Positions 8,580-16,328 of a stretch of DNA of 64,000 bases are shown one piece after another. How positions within the stretch are numbered: position 1 is the first letter of the stretch; each line of letters starts with the position of its first letter. This DNA comes from Fluviibacter sp964498255 (GTDB lineage Bacteria > Pseudomonadota > Gammaproteobacteria > Burkholderiales > Rhodocyclaceae): NCBI GenBank assembly GCA_964498255.1, contig CAZCGW010000001.1:62001-126000 (forward strand), given 5' to 3'. The notes under the pieces are model-generated. The model was not told where the DNA came from. It saw nothing but the letters and a program-made list of their open reading frames with translations, and made no database searches. The position numbers and the translations under genes were made by a program.

Positions 8580-9547
8580 CGGATATCTTTTAGCGCTTGT
8601 TCAACAGCATAGGCCAATCGCCGCCCAGCCAGTGCTAAACGCTCACGCGTAACATCGCGCCCTTCTAGCCAGTAATCCTGTCGGACGAGGAAGGCGCCGG
8701 GTTTTTCCGGGTCGGGAATGAGACCCGGGTAAACCTGATCGCGGGCGATATTGAAAGACTCTTCAATCCAGTGCCGTGGCGGTGTCTGGATTTCTACGTT
8801 GTTAATCTGCTGTGCCTGGCGCTGCAGTCTTGCGGTTTCCTTTGCGAAGCGCGGAGTACCCGGCCGGGCATGGCCAGGCAGCTCGTCCCACCAGCGGTGC
8901 AGACTAAGCGGTTCCGGCGGCCGGCGTCCGGCATCCAATACGATAACGGTATTGCCGCCGGCATCTAGTTGACCCGGATTGAGTGGATCCATACGGCTTG
9001 CGGTATGCAGCGGCTGGTGGGCATCGGCAACGAGATGGCTAACCCAGGCTAGAGCAACGGCACGATCTTCGCGCGTGAGCGATTGATCGCCTAGCAAGCG
9101 AATCTGTTCGTTGAGTGCCTGTTCTAGAAGTCCATACACGGGCTGGTTGAAAGGCTTGGCAATATTCCGGTCGGCAAAGTGCCAGCGGCGTGTTGCCTCT
9201 CCCGTGCGGGCCCGACTGAGCCATTGCCGGGTGGTGCGCGGCTCTGCGTTGTCCGCATTATTATTGGGTGCCTGATCACGAATGTCATCTGGCCAGAGAG
9301 CTGCCGCCATCCAGGCCTCTTCTGCAGAGAGCGTTTGCAGATTCGGAATAAGCGTCTGGCGTTTGAGTATTGATCCAATCGCCTCTTGTGTGGGCATCGG
9401 TAGCGTTGACCAGGCGATCGCGACCACTTCACGATGACCGGTTGCATTCCATGCGCCTGCATGAAGACTCACCAGACAAAGCATGCCAGCGACTAATTTC
9501 AGGAGTCGATGGCGGTGCGTAACGGGGTGCTGCGTAGTGAGAGTCAT
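8576..9547 (-). CDS. Secreted S1/P1-type nuclease
   Basis: The 323-residue protein has a signal peptide ending near residue 32, followed by Trp33-Asn-Ala-Thr-Gly-His38. In this family the new N-terminal tryptophan itself ligates zinc. Further motifs are WHFADRN, HLVADAHQPLH and DAGGN, which supply the His/Asp ligands of the three-zinc cluster. Members degrade single-stranded DNA and RNA and act as 3'-nucleotidases; periplasmic nucleotide scavenging is the likely role. The gene stands alone on the minus strand between htpX and rsmB. Confidence 0.9.
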   Translation of the reverse strand: MTLTTQHPVTHRHRLLKLVAGMLCLVSLHAGAWNATGHREVVAIAWSTLPMPTQEAIGSILKRQTLIPNLQTLSAEEAWMAAALWPDDIRDQAPNNNADNAEPRTTRQWLSRARTGEATRRWHFADRNIAKPFNQPVYGLLEQALNEQIRLLGDQSLTREDRAVALAWVSHLVADAHQPLHTASRMDPLNPGQLDAGGNTVIVLDAGRRPPEPLSLHRWWDELPGHARPGTPRFAKETARLQRQAQQINNVEIQTPPRHWIEESFNIARDQVYPGLIPDPEKPGAFLVRQDYWLEGRDVTRERLALAGRRLAYAVEQALKDIR

Positions 9548-9581
9548 GGGCAGATTATGCCTCTAGATAGTGTTGTAAACA

Positions 9582-9590
9582 TGCTACACT
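9582..9590 (+). promoter_or_regulatory. Extended -10 element of rsmB
   Basis: TGCTACACT fits an extended -10 box (TGn plus TANNNT). It ends 10 bases before the annotated ATG, so transcription would begin about four bases before the start codon. There is no purine-rich ribosome binding site in between. Either the transcript is almost leaderless or the true start is further in. Confidence 0.45.
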
Positions 9591-9600
9591 CAAACCAATA

Positions 9601-10980
9601 ATGAATAATGCACAATCACGTTCACGTCCACAGCGAACGGCCTCGCCGAGCAGGCCGCTAAAACCTACTCCGCCGCCCGCTGCGCTGGCTCCGGACTCGT
9701 TAGCCTGGGCGATGCAAACCGCTGCAGCTTGTGTGACGGAAGTGGTGGCTTATGGTCGCAGTCTGACGGCGATATTAGCGAATTTGCGGCAACGTACGTT
9801 GCCAGAAAACGCCGTCCGTTCACAGGCGATTGATCTTACCTACGCCACATTGCGTCGTTACTGTCGCGGTGATGTAGAGCTATCAGTGTTGCTGGATCGT
9901 CCCACAGCCGAGGACGAGTTGCGTAGCCTGTTGCGCGTGGCGTTGTGCTGGCTGGAAATGCATCCGGAACGTGCGCACGTGGGTGTCGATCAGGCCGTTG
10001 AGGCAGCAGCAACTTTATCGGCCGGCCGCTACCGCGGTTTTGTAAATGCAATATTGCGTCGGGCATTACGCGAGCGTGCCGTGCTGGATCAAACGATTGC
10101 CAATAACCAGGAAGCGGATTGGCAGTACCCGCAGTGGTGGCTGGAACGTCTGCAAATAGATTGGCCAGACCGGTGGGAAGAAATCGCCGCAGGCGGTAAT
10201 CGTAAACCACCGATGGGTTTACGCGTGAATCGTCAGCTAACGACTGTCGAGGCGTATGCACAGCAATTGGCAGCCGCAGGTATAGAAACGCAGCCGCGCT
10301 TGCCGGAAGACGGCCCGGATGCATTATTGCTGGCACAGCCGGTAGCCGCAGAGTCATTGCCCGGGTTTGCGCAAGGTGTGGTGGCCGTACAGGATATAGG
10401 CGCACAACAGGCTGCCCGCCTGTTGAATGTGCAGCCGGGTATGCGCGTACTGGATGCTTGTGCTGCTCCGGGTGGCAAAGCGGCTCATTTGCTTGAATCG
10501 GCCGCGATTGAACTGATTGCCGTTGAAGCGGATAAAGATCGTTGTGCCGCCCTAGCGCGTGCGCTGGATGCATCGCGCTTTCCGGCGGATCGCAGCATTC
10601 ATGTCGTGTGTGCGGATGCTGCCGAAACGGCGGCGCCTTGGGCTAAGCGGCCATTTGATGCCATTTTGCTGGATGCGCCCTGTTCGGGTTCTGGCGTGGC
10701 CGGTCGTCATCCGGATGCCAAGTGGCTACGTCGGAATGATGATGTGTACGCGCTGGCGCGAACACAGAAGCGGTTGCTGAAGGCATTGTGGCCGTTGCTA
10801 AAACCGGGCGGTCGGTTGCTGTATGGCACCTGTTCGGTATTCGCACTGGAGAATCAGGCGCAGATCGCCAATTTTCTGGCGCAGCATCCTGATGCAAAAC
10901 TCGAATCACAAACATCACTGTTACCTGATGCGCGGCACGATGGATTTTTTTACGCCCTCTTGAGCAAGGTGCCGGCATGA
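9601..10980 (+). CDS. rsmB: 16S rRNA (cytosine-967-C5)-methyltransferase
   Basis: RsmB methylates C967 of 16S rRNA using SAM. The 459-residue protein has an N-terminal NusB-like RNA-binding domain (about 35-165) and a Rossmann methyltransferase domain with DACAAPGGKAAHL (285-297), DAPCSGSG (Cys361) and GTCSV (Cys411). The two cysteines are the catalytic pair of m5C enzymes. A Pro/Ser-rich stretch of about 35 residues precedes the usual family start. Because the apparent -10 box leaves no leader and no Shine-Dalgarno, a start at Met38 (9712) is an alternative. Its stop overlaps the next ATG (ATGA), beginning an operon that runs to ntrX. Confidence 0.95.
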   Translation: MNNAQSRSRPQRTASPSRPLKPTPPPAALAPDSLAWAMQTAAACVTEVVAYGRSLTAILANLRQRTLPENAVRSQAIDLTYATLRRYCRGDVELSVLLDRPTAEDELRSLLRVALCWLEMHPERAHVGVDQAVEAAATLSAGRYRGFVNAILRRALRERAVLDQTIANNQEADWQYPQWWLERLQIDWPDRWEEIAAGGNRKPPMGLRVNRQLTTVEAYAQQLAAAGIETQPRLPEDGPDALLLAQPVAAESLPGFAQGVVAVQDIGAQQAARLLNVQPGMRVLDACAAPGGKAAHLLESAAIELIAVEADKDRCAALARALDASRFPADRSIHVVCADAAETAAPWAKRPFDAILLDAPCSGSGVAGRHPDAKWLRRNDDVYALARTQKRLLKALWPLLKPGGRLLYGTCSVFALENQAQIANFLAQHPDAKLESQTSLLPDARHDGFFYALLSKVPA

Positions 10981-11561
10981 CATTCAACGACCGTTTCATT
11001 TCGAAATGGTGGTTGTTAGTAGCAATGCTTTTCTTCAGCGCGCAGGTGTTGAAGGCGCATGCCGGCGCAGAAGTCAGAGAAGTGACGCTGACGCAAAGCG
11101 AAGAAGCGGTGAGCTTGAACGGCAGCTTTGCGCTGCAACTCTCACCTTCTCTGACCGATGCAGTAAATCATGGCATCCCGCTAGTCTTTCAGATTCAGGC
11201 GCAGGTGCGTCGTCCACGTTGGTACTGGGTTGATGAAGCCCTGTATACAGCGCATACAGATCGGCGCCTGACTTATAACGCCCTGGTGCGCAATTACCGG
11301 GTGACGGAAGGGCAGGAAGGCCGCAATTTTCTGAATCTCTCGGATGCATTGAATTATGTGGCGCGCCCGGTGAGTTGGCCTATCGCCGGCGGGCGGATTC
11401 GTTCTGGTGAGGTGGTTGATGTGCAGGTGCGCTTCCGCCTCGATCCGGCGTTCTTGCCTAAACCATTTCAGGTTGTTTCATTTGGTGATCGCGATTGGCG
11501 CCTGGATAGTGATTGGCGCAGTTTCCGTTTGACGGTACCCGCCGTCTCGGGAGGCAAATAA
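10977..11561 (+). CDS. DUF4390 domain exported protein
   Basis: The 194-residue product has an N-terminal hydrophobic signal (about residues 12-30), then a beta-rich domain with FALQLSPSLTDAV, RRPRWYWVDE, LTYNALVRNYRV and FQVVSFGDRDWRLDSDW. That pattern and the position between rsmB and ntrY define the DUF4390 family, found almost only in betaproteobacteria. Its function is unknown; constant linkage to NtrYX suggests a link to envelope sensing, which is inference. It overlaps rsmB by four bases and ntrY by one (TAATG), so all three are likely co-translated. Confidence 0.85.
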   Translation: MTFNDRFISKWWLLVAMLFFSAQVLKAHAGAEVREVTLTQSEEAVSLNGSFALQLSPSLTDAVNHGIPLVFQIQAQVRRPRWYWVDEALYTAHTDRRLTYNALVRNYRVTEGQEGRNFLNLSDALNYVARPVSWPIAGGRIRSGEVVDVQVRFRLDPAFLPKPFQVVSFGDRDWRLDSDWRSFRLTVPAVSGGK

Positions 11562-13720
11562 TGCGTCTGGCCATGTTCATCATGACGCTTGTGTCAGTGG
11601 CGTTGTTGTTTTTACTGACACAGGCCTCAGCGAATACAGACTTCTTTGCCCGCCATTACTCATGGCTGGTGGGGTTGAATATTCTGCTGGGCGCAGCGAT
11701 GCTGCTCGTGATTGGCGTACAGCTGTTTCGATTATGGCGAGACCACCGGCAGCAGATTTTTGGCGCACGACTGAAGTTTCGTTTGATGCTCATGTTGGCC
11801 ATTATGGCGTTGGTACCGGGTGCCCTGATTTATGCAGTATCGGTACAGTTTGTCACGCGCAGTATCGAGAGCTGGTTTGATGTGCGCGTTGAGCAGGCAT
11901 TAGAAGCCGGCTTGAATCTGGGGCGTGATGCGCTCGAAGGCGTGACGATTGGATTGGTGAGCACTACACGTGATGCGGCAACGGCGATTGCCCAGCGCGA
12001 TGCCGCACAAGCACCCGCGGTCCTCGCCAAGCTCAAACAGGTCACGGGTGCTCAATCAACGGCGCTGTTACAGATTTCGGGCAACCGCATTGAAGTAATA
12101 GGCAGTACGTTGGCACGCGGTGAAACACCGGTGCTGCCGCTGCCAGCGCAGGTAGCAGAAGCCCGCAAAACCGGGGCGTTTAGCGTTATCGAAGCCGACA
12201 GTACAGGGTTGCCAATCCTGCGCGCCATCGTTTTGTTGCCGACGGCTTCGCCGCAACAGGTTGCTAATCGTTTGCTGGAAGCAGTGGTGCCGGTGCCGGC
12301 GAAGCTTGCTGCCGATTCGGAAGCCGTACAGTCAGTTTATCGTGAGTACCGTGAGTTGGAATTGGCGCGTGATGGGTTAACGCGCCTATATGCCATTACG
12401 TTAACGCTGACGCTGATGTTGGCGCTGGCTGCCGCTTTTTCTGCAGCCTTTATTCTGGCGCGCCGGTTTACGGCACCATTAACTATTCTGGCGGAAGGTA
12501 CGCAGGCTGTTGCAGCGGGTGACTTCTCTCCTAAGCAAACAGTGGTTAGCAATGATGAGCTGGGTATTCTTACTCAATCATTCAATCGCATGACGTTTCA
12601 GCTGCGTGAAGCACATACTGAAACTGAACGGCATCGTGGTGATCTGGAACGTGCTCGTGCCTACCTGCAGGAAGTACTTGATAACCTATCGGCCGGGGTT
12701 CTGGCCTTTGATCGCCGATTTGTCTTGAAGGCGGTGAATGATGCGGCCAAGACATTGCTCGCGGAAGATTGGGTCGGTTTGATTTCAGAGCCACTGGAAG
12801 CCTGGCCACGACAGGAGCATCTGGCACGGACCATTCGCGATGGATTTGCCAAATACGGTGATGCCTCCTGGCAGATTGAAGTAGAACGTGTGCTGCCGGA
12901 TGGGCGTAAACAGCAGTTGATGGTGCACGGCTCGGAATTGCCGGAACAATCCGGTGGCGGTTATGTGGTGGTATTTGATGACATCACTGAGCTGATTGCA
13001 GCTCAGCGGGCCACGGCCTGGGGTGAGGTTGCGAGACGACTGGCGCATGAAATCAAGAACCCGCTAACGCCAATCCAATTGGCTGCCGAGCGGCTTGAGC
13101 ATAAATTGGCGAAACAATTGGCGGATGCCGATGCCGACATGCTGCAACGTTCGACACGTACGATCGTCAATCAGGTTCAGGCCATGAAGCACATGGTGGA
13201 TAGCTTCCGTGATTACGCGCGCCTGCCCCCTGCTAATTTAATGGCGATTGATCTGAATGAATTGTTGCGCGATATGCTGGTGTTGTATGAAAGCTCCAAG
13301 ACACCGATTAATGCCGAGCTTGCTGCAGCGTTGCCTAAGATCAAGGGTGATCCGACACAGCTACGACAGATCATTCATAACCTGATTCGTAATGCGCAAG
13401 ACGCTACCGAGGGTCTGCCGGATGCCAGGATTGATGTGACGACGCATCTTGCGGGCAAACAGATCGTCTTGGTGATTTCAGATAATGGCGCGGGCTTCCC
13501 ACCTGAAATTATGGCGAATGCGTTCGAGCCTTATGTCACGACCAAGCCCAAGGGGACGGGTCTGGGTTTGCCCATCGTTAAAAAAATTATCGAGGAGCAC
13601 GGCGGCAAGATTGCCCTCGCTAATCGAGAGACAGGTGGCGCAGAAATTCGTATTACCTTACAGGTGGCTAATGACACCGAGTCGATTAATCAAGAACCAC
13701 AGAAGTCGGTAGGAGCCTGA
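11561..13720 (+). CDS. ntrY: Sensor histidine kinase NtrY
   Basis: I chose the ATG at 11561, inside TAATG and after GGGAGGC, giving 719 residues; an earlier in-frame start would overlap DUF4390. Membrane helices lie near 4-21, 34-57, 72-98 and 277-301, with an extracytoplasmic loop of about 175 residues. These are followed by HAMP (about 300-350), a PAS domain (about 365-480), the phosphoacceptor His496 in RLAHEIKNPLTP, and a C-terminal ATPase with N, DNGAGFP and GTGLGL boxes. NtrY homologues respond to nitrogen or redox state; the signal here is unknown. Its partner NtrX follows after one base. Confidence 0.93.
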   Translation: MRLAMFIMTLVSVALLFLLTQASANTDFFARHYSWLVGLNILLGAAMLLVIGVQLFRLWRDHRQQIFGARLKFRLMLMLAIMALVPGALIYAVSVQFVTRSIESWFDVRVEQALEAGLNLGRDALEGVTIGLVSTTRDAATAIAQRDAAQAPAVLAKLKQVTGAQSTALLQISGNRIEVIGSTLARGETPVLPLPAQVAEARKTGAFSVIEADSTGLPILRAIVLLPTASPQQVANRLLEAVVPVPAKLAADSEAVQSVYREYRELELARDGLTRLYAITLTLTLMLALAAAFSAAFILARRFTAPLTILAEGTQAVAAGDFSPKQTVVSNDELGILTQSFNRMTFQLREAHTETERHRGDLERARAYLQEVLDNLSAGVLAFDRRFVLKAVNDAAKTLLAEDWVGLISEPLEAWPRQEHLARTIRDGFAKYGDASWQIEVERVLPDGRKQQLMVHGSELPEQSGGGYVVVFDDITELIAAQRATAWGEVARRLAHEIKNPLTPIQLAAERLEHKLAKQLADADADMLQRSTRTIVNQVQAMKHMVDSFRDYARLPPANLMAIDLNELLRDMLVLYESSKTPINAELAAALPKIKGDPTQLRQIIHNLIRNAQDATEGLPDARIDVTTHLAGKQIVLVISDNGAGFPPEIMANAFEPYVTTKPKGTGLGLPIVKKIIEEHGGKIALANRETGGAEIRITLQVANDTESINQEPQKSVGA

Positions 13721-13721
13721 T

Positions 13722-15011
13722 ATGGCAGAAATACTGGTAGTTGATGACGAGGTTGGTATCCGGGAATTGCTTTCCGAGATCCTGGCGGATGAAGGGCACA
13801 GCGTTATGCTGGCTGAGAACGCCACGCGGGCGCGTGAGCTGCGCGTCAGTCGCCGACCTGATCTGGTGCTGCTCGATATCTGGATGCCGGATGCGGACGG
13901 TATTTCATTATTAAAAGAATGGTCAGCCAACGGCTTGCTCACCATGCCGGTGGTGATGATGTCGGGTCATGGCACCATCGATACCGCTGTTGAAGCAACC
14001 CGTATCGGTGCTGTCGATTTTCTTGAGAAGCCGATCGCGCTTCAGAAACTGTTGGCCACCGTTAAGAAATGTCTGAAGCCGGATGCCTCTGCGACGCGTC
14101 AGCACTATGCAGTCGATTCACTCTTGCAGATTGGTTTGCTGAAGAAGTTCGGCCAGCGCATTGCCCAGTCCGCGAAGCATTCGCCGATTCTATTCTTGCG
14201 CGGCGCACAGGGGCTGATTGCTGAAGTTGGTGCGCGTAGTCTGCTAACGCCGCATGCGCCCTGGCTGAATCTGTCGCAAGAAAGTCGTGCTATTACGCAG
14301 GAAATGCTGGAACAGAACGCAGGTGGCGTACTGTTTCTCCCCGAGCTACATGGCGCGGGTCGTATGGCTCAGATGAATCTTAGTTTTGTGCTCGATCGTC
14401 TTGCCAAGTACCGACTGACACTGGTGGTGGCGAGCAGCGTTTCAGCGGAAGCGATTGTCGAGAGTGGTGTTGATGCTGCATTGGTTAACCGACTCAGTGA
14501 TGTCTGGGTTGGTCTGCCGGCCATCTCTGAATCCGCCAATGATTTGCCGGAGCTATTGCCGGCTTTGCTAACGCTGCTCTGCGAACAGGGCAATGTGCCC
14601 CATCGCAACATGGCACCCGATGCGCTTAATGTATTGCGCCAGAAAAACTGGAGTGGCTCGGACGGTGGATGGAGTTCGCTGCTCGGTGCCTTGAAGAACT
14701 TGGCATTGAATGCGCTCGATGAAACGATTAGTCGTCAGGATGTCGATGGCCTATTGCTTTCTGTTGCTGAACCGATGGCAGCAAAGTCTGACGACGAGTC
14801 CGAAGGGTCGCTCGCCGACTTTTATGCGATGCCGCTTAAAGAGGCGCGCGATGCTTTCGAGCGTCTGTATCTAACGCATCATATTTCACGTAGCAGCGGC
14901 AACATGACGCGTGTCGCCGAGCAGAGTGGCTTAGAGCGCACGCATTTGTATCGCAAGTTCAAACAATTGGGTATTACGCTGGAACGTAGAGATAACGTTT
15001 CCGGCAGTTAG
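13722..15011 (+). CDS. ntrX: NtrX-type response regulator with degenerate AAA+ domain
   Basis: The 429-residue protein has a receiver domain (about 1-120) with Asp8/Asp9, phosphoacceptor Asp52 and Lys in EKP. A central region of about 220 residues follows, then a Fis-type helix-turn-helix at the end (NMTRVAEQSGLERTHLYRKF). The centre aligns in position with a sigma54-activator AAA+ domain but lacks its working parts. FLRGAQGLIAEVG replaces the GESGTGKE Walker A, no GAFTGA loop is seen, and GGVLFLPEL only echoes GGTLFLDE. It therefore probably cannot hydrolyse ATP or remodel sigma54 and may act as a plain DNA-binding regulator. An AGGAG site precedes its ATG. Confidence 0.88.
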   Translation: MAEILVVDDEVGIRELLSEILADEGHSVMLAENATRARELRVSRRPDLVLLDIWMPDADGISLLKEWSANGLLTMPVVMMSGHGTIDTAVEATRIGAVDFLEKPIALQKLLATVKKCLKPDASATRQHYAVDSLLQIGLLKKFGQRIAQSAKHSPILFLRGAQGLIAEVGARSLLTPHAPWLNLSQESRAITQEMLEQNAGGVLFLPELHGAGRMAQMNLSFVLDRLAKYRLTLVVASSVSAEAIVESGVDAALVNRLSDVWVGLPAISESANDLPELLPALLTLLCEQGNVPHRNMAPDALNVLRQKNWSGSDGGWSSLLGALKNLALNALDETISRQDVDGLLLSVAEPMAAKSDDESEGSLADFYAMPLKEARDAFERLYLTHHISRSSGNMTRVAEQSGLERTHLYRKFKQLGITLERRDNVSGS

Positions 15012-15054
15012 TTTTTGCTTATCTTTTCTACTTATAAGATCGTCTGGAGTTATT

Positions 15055-16128
15055 GTGTCCCGTCCTCGTAATGACCTTTTTTTGCGTGCCTTACTTAAGG
15101 AACCCACTGAAACGACACCGGTATGGCTAATGCGCCAGGCCGGCCGTTACCTACCAGAATATCGGGAGACGCGTAAACGCGCCGGTAGCTTTCTGGGGCT
15201 GTGTAAAAACCCGGCTTACGCCTGTGAGGTGACGCTACAACCCCTGGCGCGTTACGATCTGGATGCCGCAATTCTTTTTTCCGACATTCTCACCGTGCCT
15301 GATGCAATGGGCTTGGGATTATATTTTTCTGAAGGCGAAGGCCCTAAGTTCGAGCGACCACTGCGCAATGAGTGGGAAATTCGCAATCTGTGCGTGCCAG
15401 ACCCTCATGATCAGCTGCGTTACGTCATTGATGCTGTTGCCGAGATTCGTAAAGCGCTGGATAACAGCGTACCGCTGATCGGTTTTTCAGGCAGCCCATG
15501 GACTTTGGCTTGTTATATGGTTGAAGGCGGGGCTTCGGATGATTACGCCCGGATCAAATCGATGCTTTATGATCGACCGGATCTAATGCACAAGATTCTC
15601 GAGGTCACGACCGAGTCGGTGATTCAGTACCTGAATGCACAGATTGAAGCAGGTGCTCAGGCGGTGATGATTTTTGATTCCTGGGGTGGCACGCTGGCCG
15701 AATCCGCTTTTCATGAATTCTCTTTGAATTACATGAAGCGTATTGTGGCTGCTTTGCACAAGACCTGGGACGGTGAACGGATCCCGTCAATTGTCTTTAC
15801 CAAGGGCGGTGGCTTGTGGCTCGAAGCCTTGGCGGATACCGGTGCTGACGGCCTGGGTCTGGACTGGACAATTGATATTGGTAAGGCACGCGCCCGTGTA
15901 GGCGATCGCGTAGCGCTGCAGGGGAACCTAGATCCGACCATTCTGCGTGCCGGGCCGGAAGCGGTGGCGCGTGAGGCAGAAAAAGTGCTGCGCAGCTTCG
16001 GTCAGGCTGATACGGGGCATGTCTTTAATTTAGGGCATGGTATTAACCAATTTACCCCACCAGAGAACGTATCGGTGCTGGTAGATACGGTGCATTCGGT
16101 CGGCCGGGCGATGCGCGCAGGGCGGTAA
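15055..16128 (+). CDS. hemE: Uroporphyrinogen decarboxylase
   Basis: HemE decarboxylates uroporphyrinogen III to coproporphyrinogen III in heme synthesis. The start is GTG at 15055, preceded by CTGGAGTT; no in-frame ATG is better placed. The 357-residue product shows WLMRQAGRYLPEYRE near the N-terminus, AAILFSDILTVPDAMG with the catalytic aspartate, and GFSGSPWTLACYM. Length and motifs are standard. It lies 43 bases after ntrX, possibly on the same transcript, and is followed by a hairpin and a DnaA box. Confidence 0.97.
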   Translation: MSRPRNDLFLRALLKEPTETTPVWLMRQAGRYLPEYRETRKRAGSFLGLCKNPAYACEVTLQPLARYDLDAAILFSDILTVPDAMGLGLYFSEGEGPKFERPLRNEWEIRNLCVPDPHDQLRYVIDAVAEIRKALDNSVPLIGFSGSPWTLACYMVEGGASDDYARIKSMLYDRPDLMHKILEVTTESVIQYLNAQIEAGAQAVMIFDSWGGTLAESAFHEFSLNYMKRIVAALHKTWDGERIPSIVFTKGGGLWLEALADTGADGLGLDWTIDIGKARARVGDRVALQGNLDPTILRAGPEAVAREAEKVLRSFGQADTGHVFNLGHGINQFTPPENVSVLVDTVHSVGRAMRAGR

Positions 16129-16185
16129 TTCGGATGGATGGGAAGACCCGAGTACAAGGCTGTGCTGTGGCTGGTTTCAACCTGT

Positions 16186-16207
16186 CAAGACGGCTGTCTT
16201 GGGTCTT
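16186..16207 (+). terminator. Weak hairpin terminator after hemE
   Basis: CAAGAC and GTCTTG pair around a four-base GGCT loop, and GGTCTTTT follows. The stem is short and the T run is interrupted, so termination would be weak. Confidence 0.4.
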
Positions 16208-16219
16208 TTACCCACAAAG

Positions 16220-16228
16220 TTATCCACA
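16220..16228 (+). promoter_or_regulatory. Perfect consensus DnaA box
   Basis: TTATCCACA matches the high-affinity DnaA binding sequence at all nine positions. It lies in the 200-base gap between hemE and priA, with an AT-rich TATATATATC 21 bases downstream. I see no second perfect box nearby, so this is not an origin by itself. It could be a DnaA-responsive regulatory site for the primosome gene priA or a titration site, or occur by chance. Confidence 0.5.
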
Positions 16229-16328
16229 ATGCAGAAATGCCGCTTTGCCTATATATATCAGCATGTTGCAGCGGTTGGCAGAGAACTCCGTTAAGAAATA
16301 TCCGCTAACGCGGGGATAACTGCAGGCC

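Noticed and set aside
9836..10573. 245-residue open frame on the minus strand
   Set aside because: It lies inside rsmB on the opposite strand, with His/Arg/Pro-rich composition typical of an antisense shadow.
16134..16319. 61-residue open frame in the hemE-priA gap
   Set aside because: It has no ribosome binding site, covers the hairpin and DnaA box, and resembles no family.
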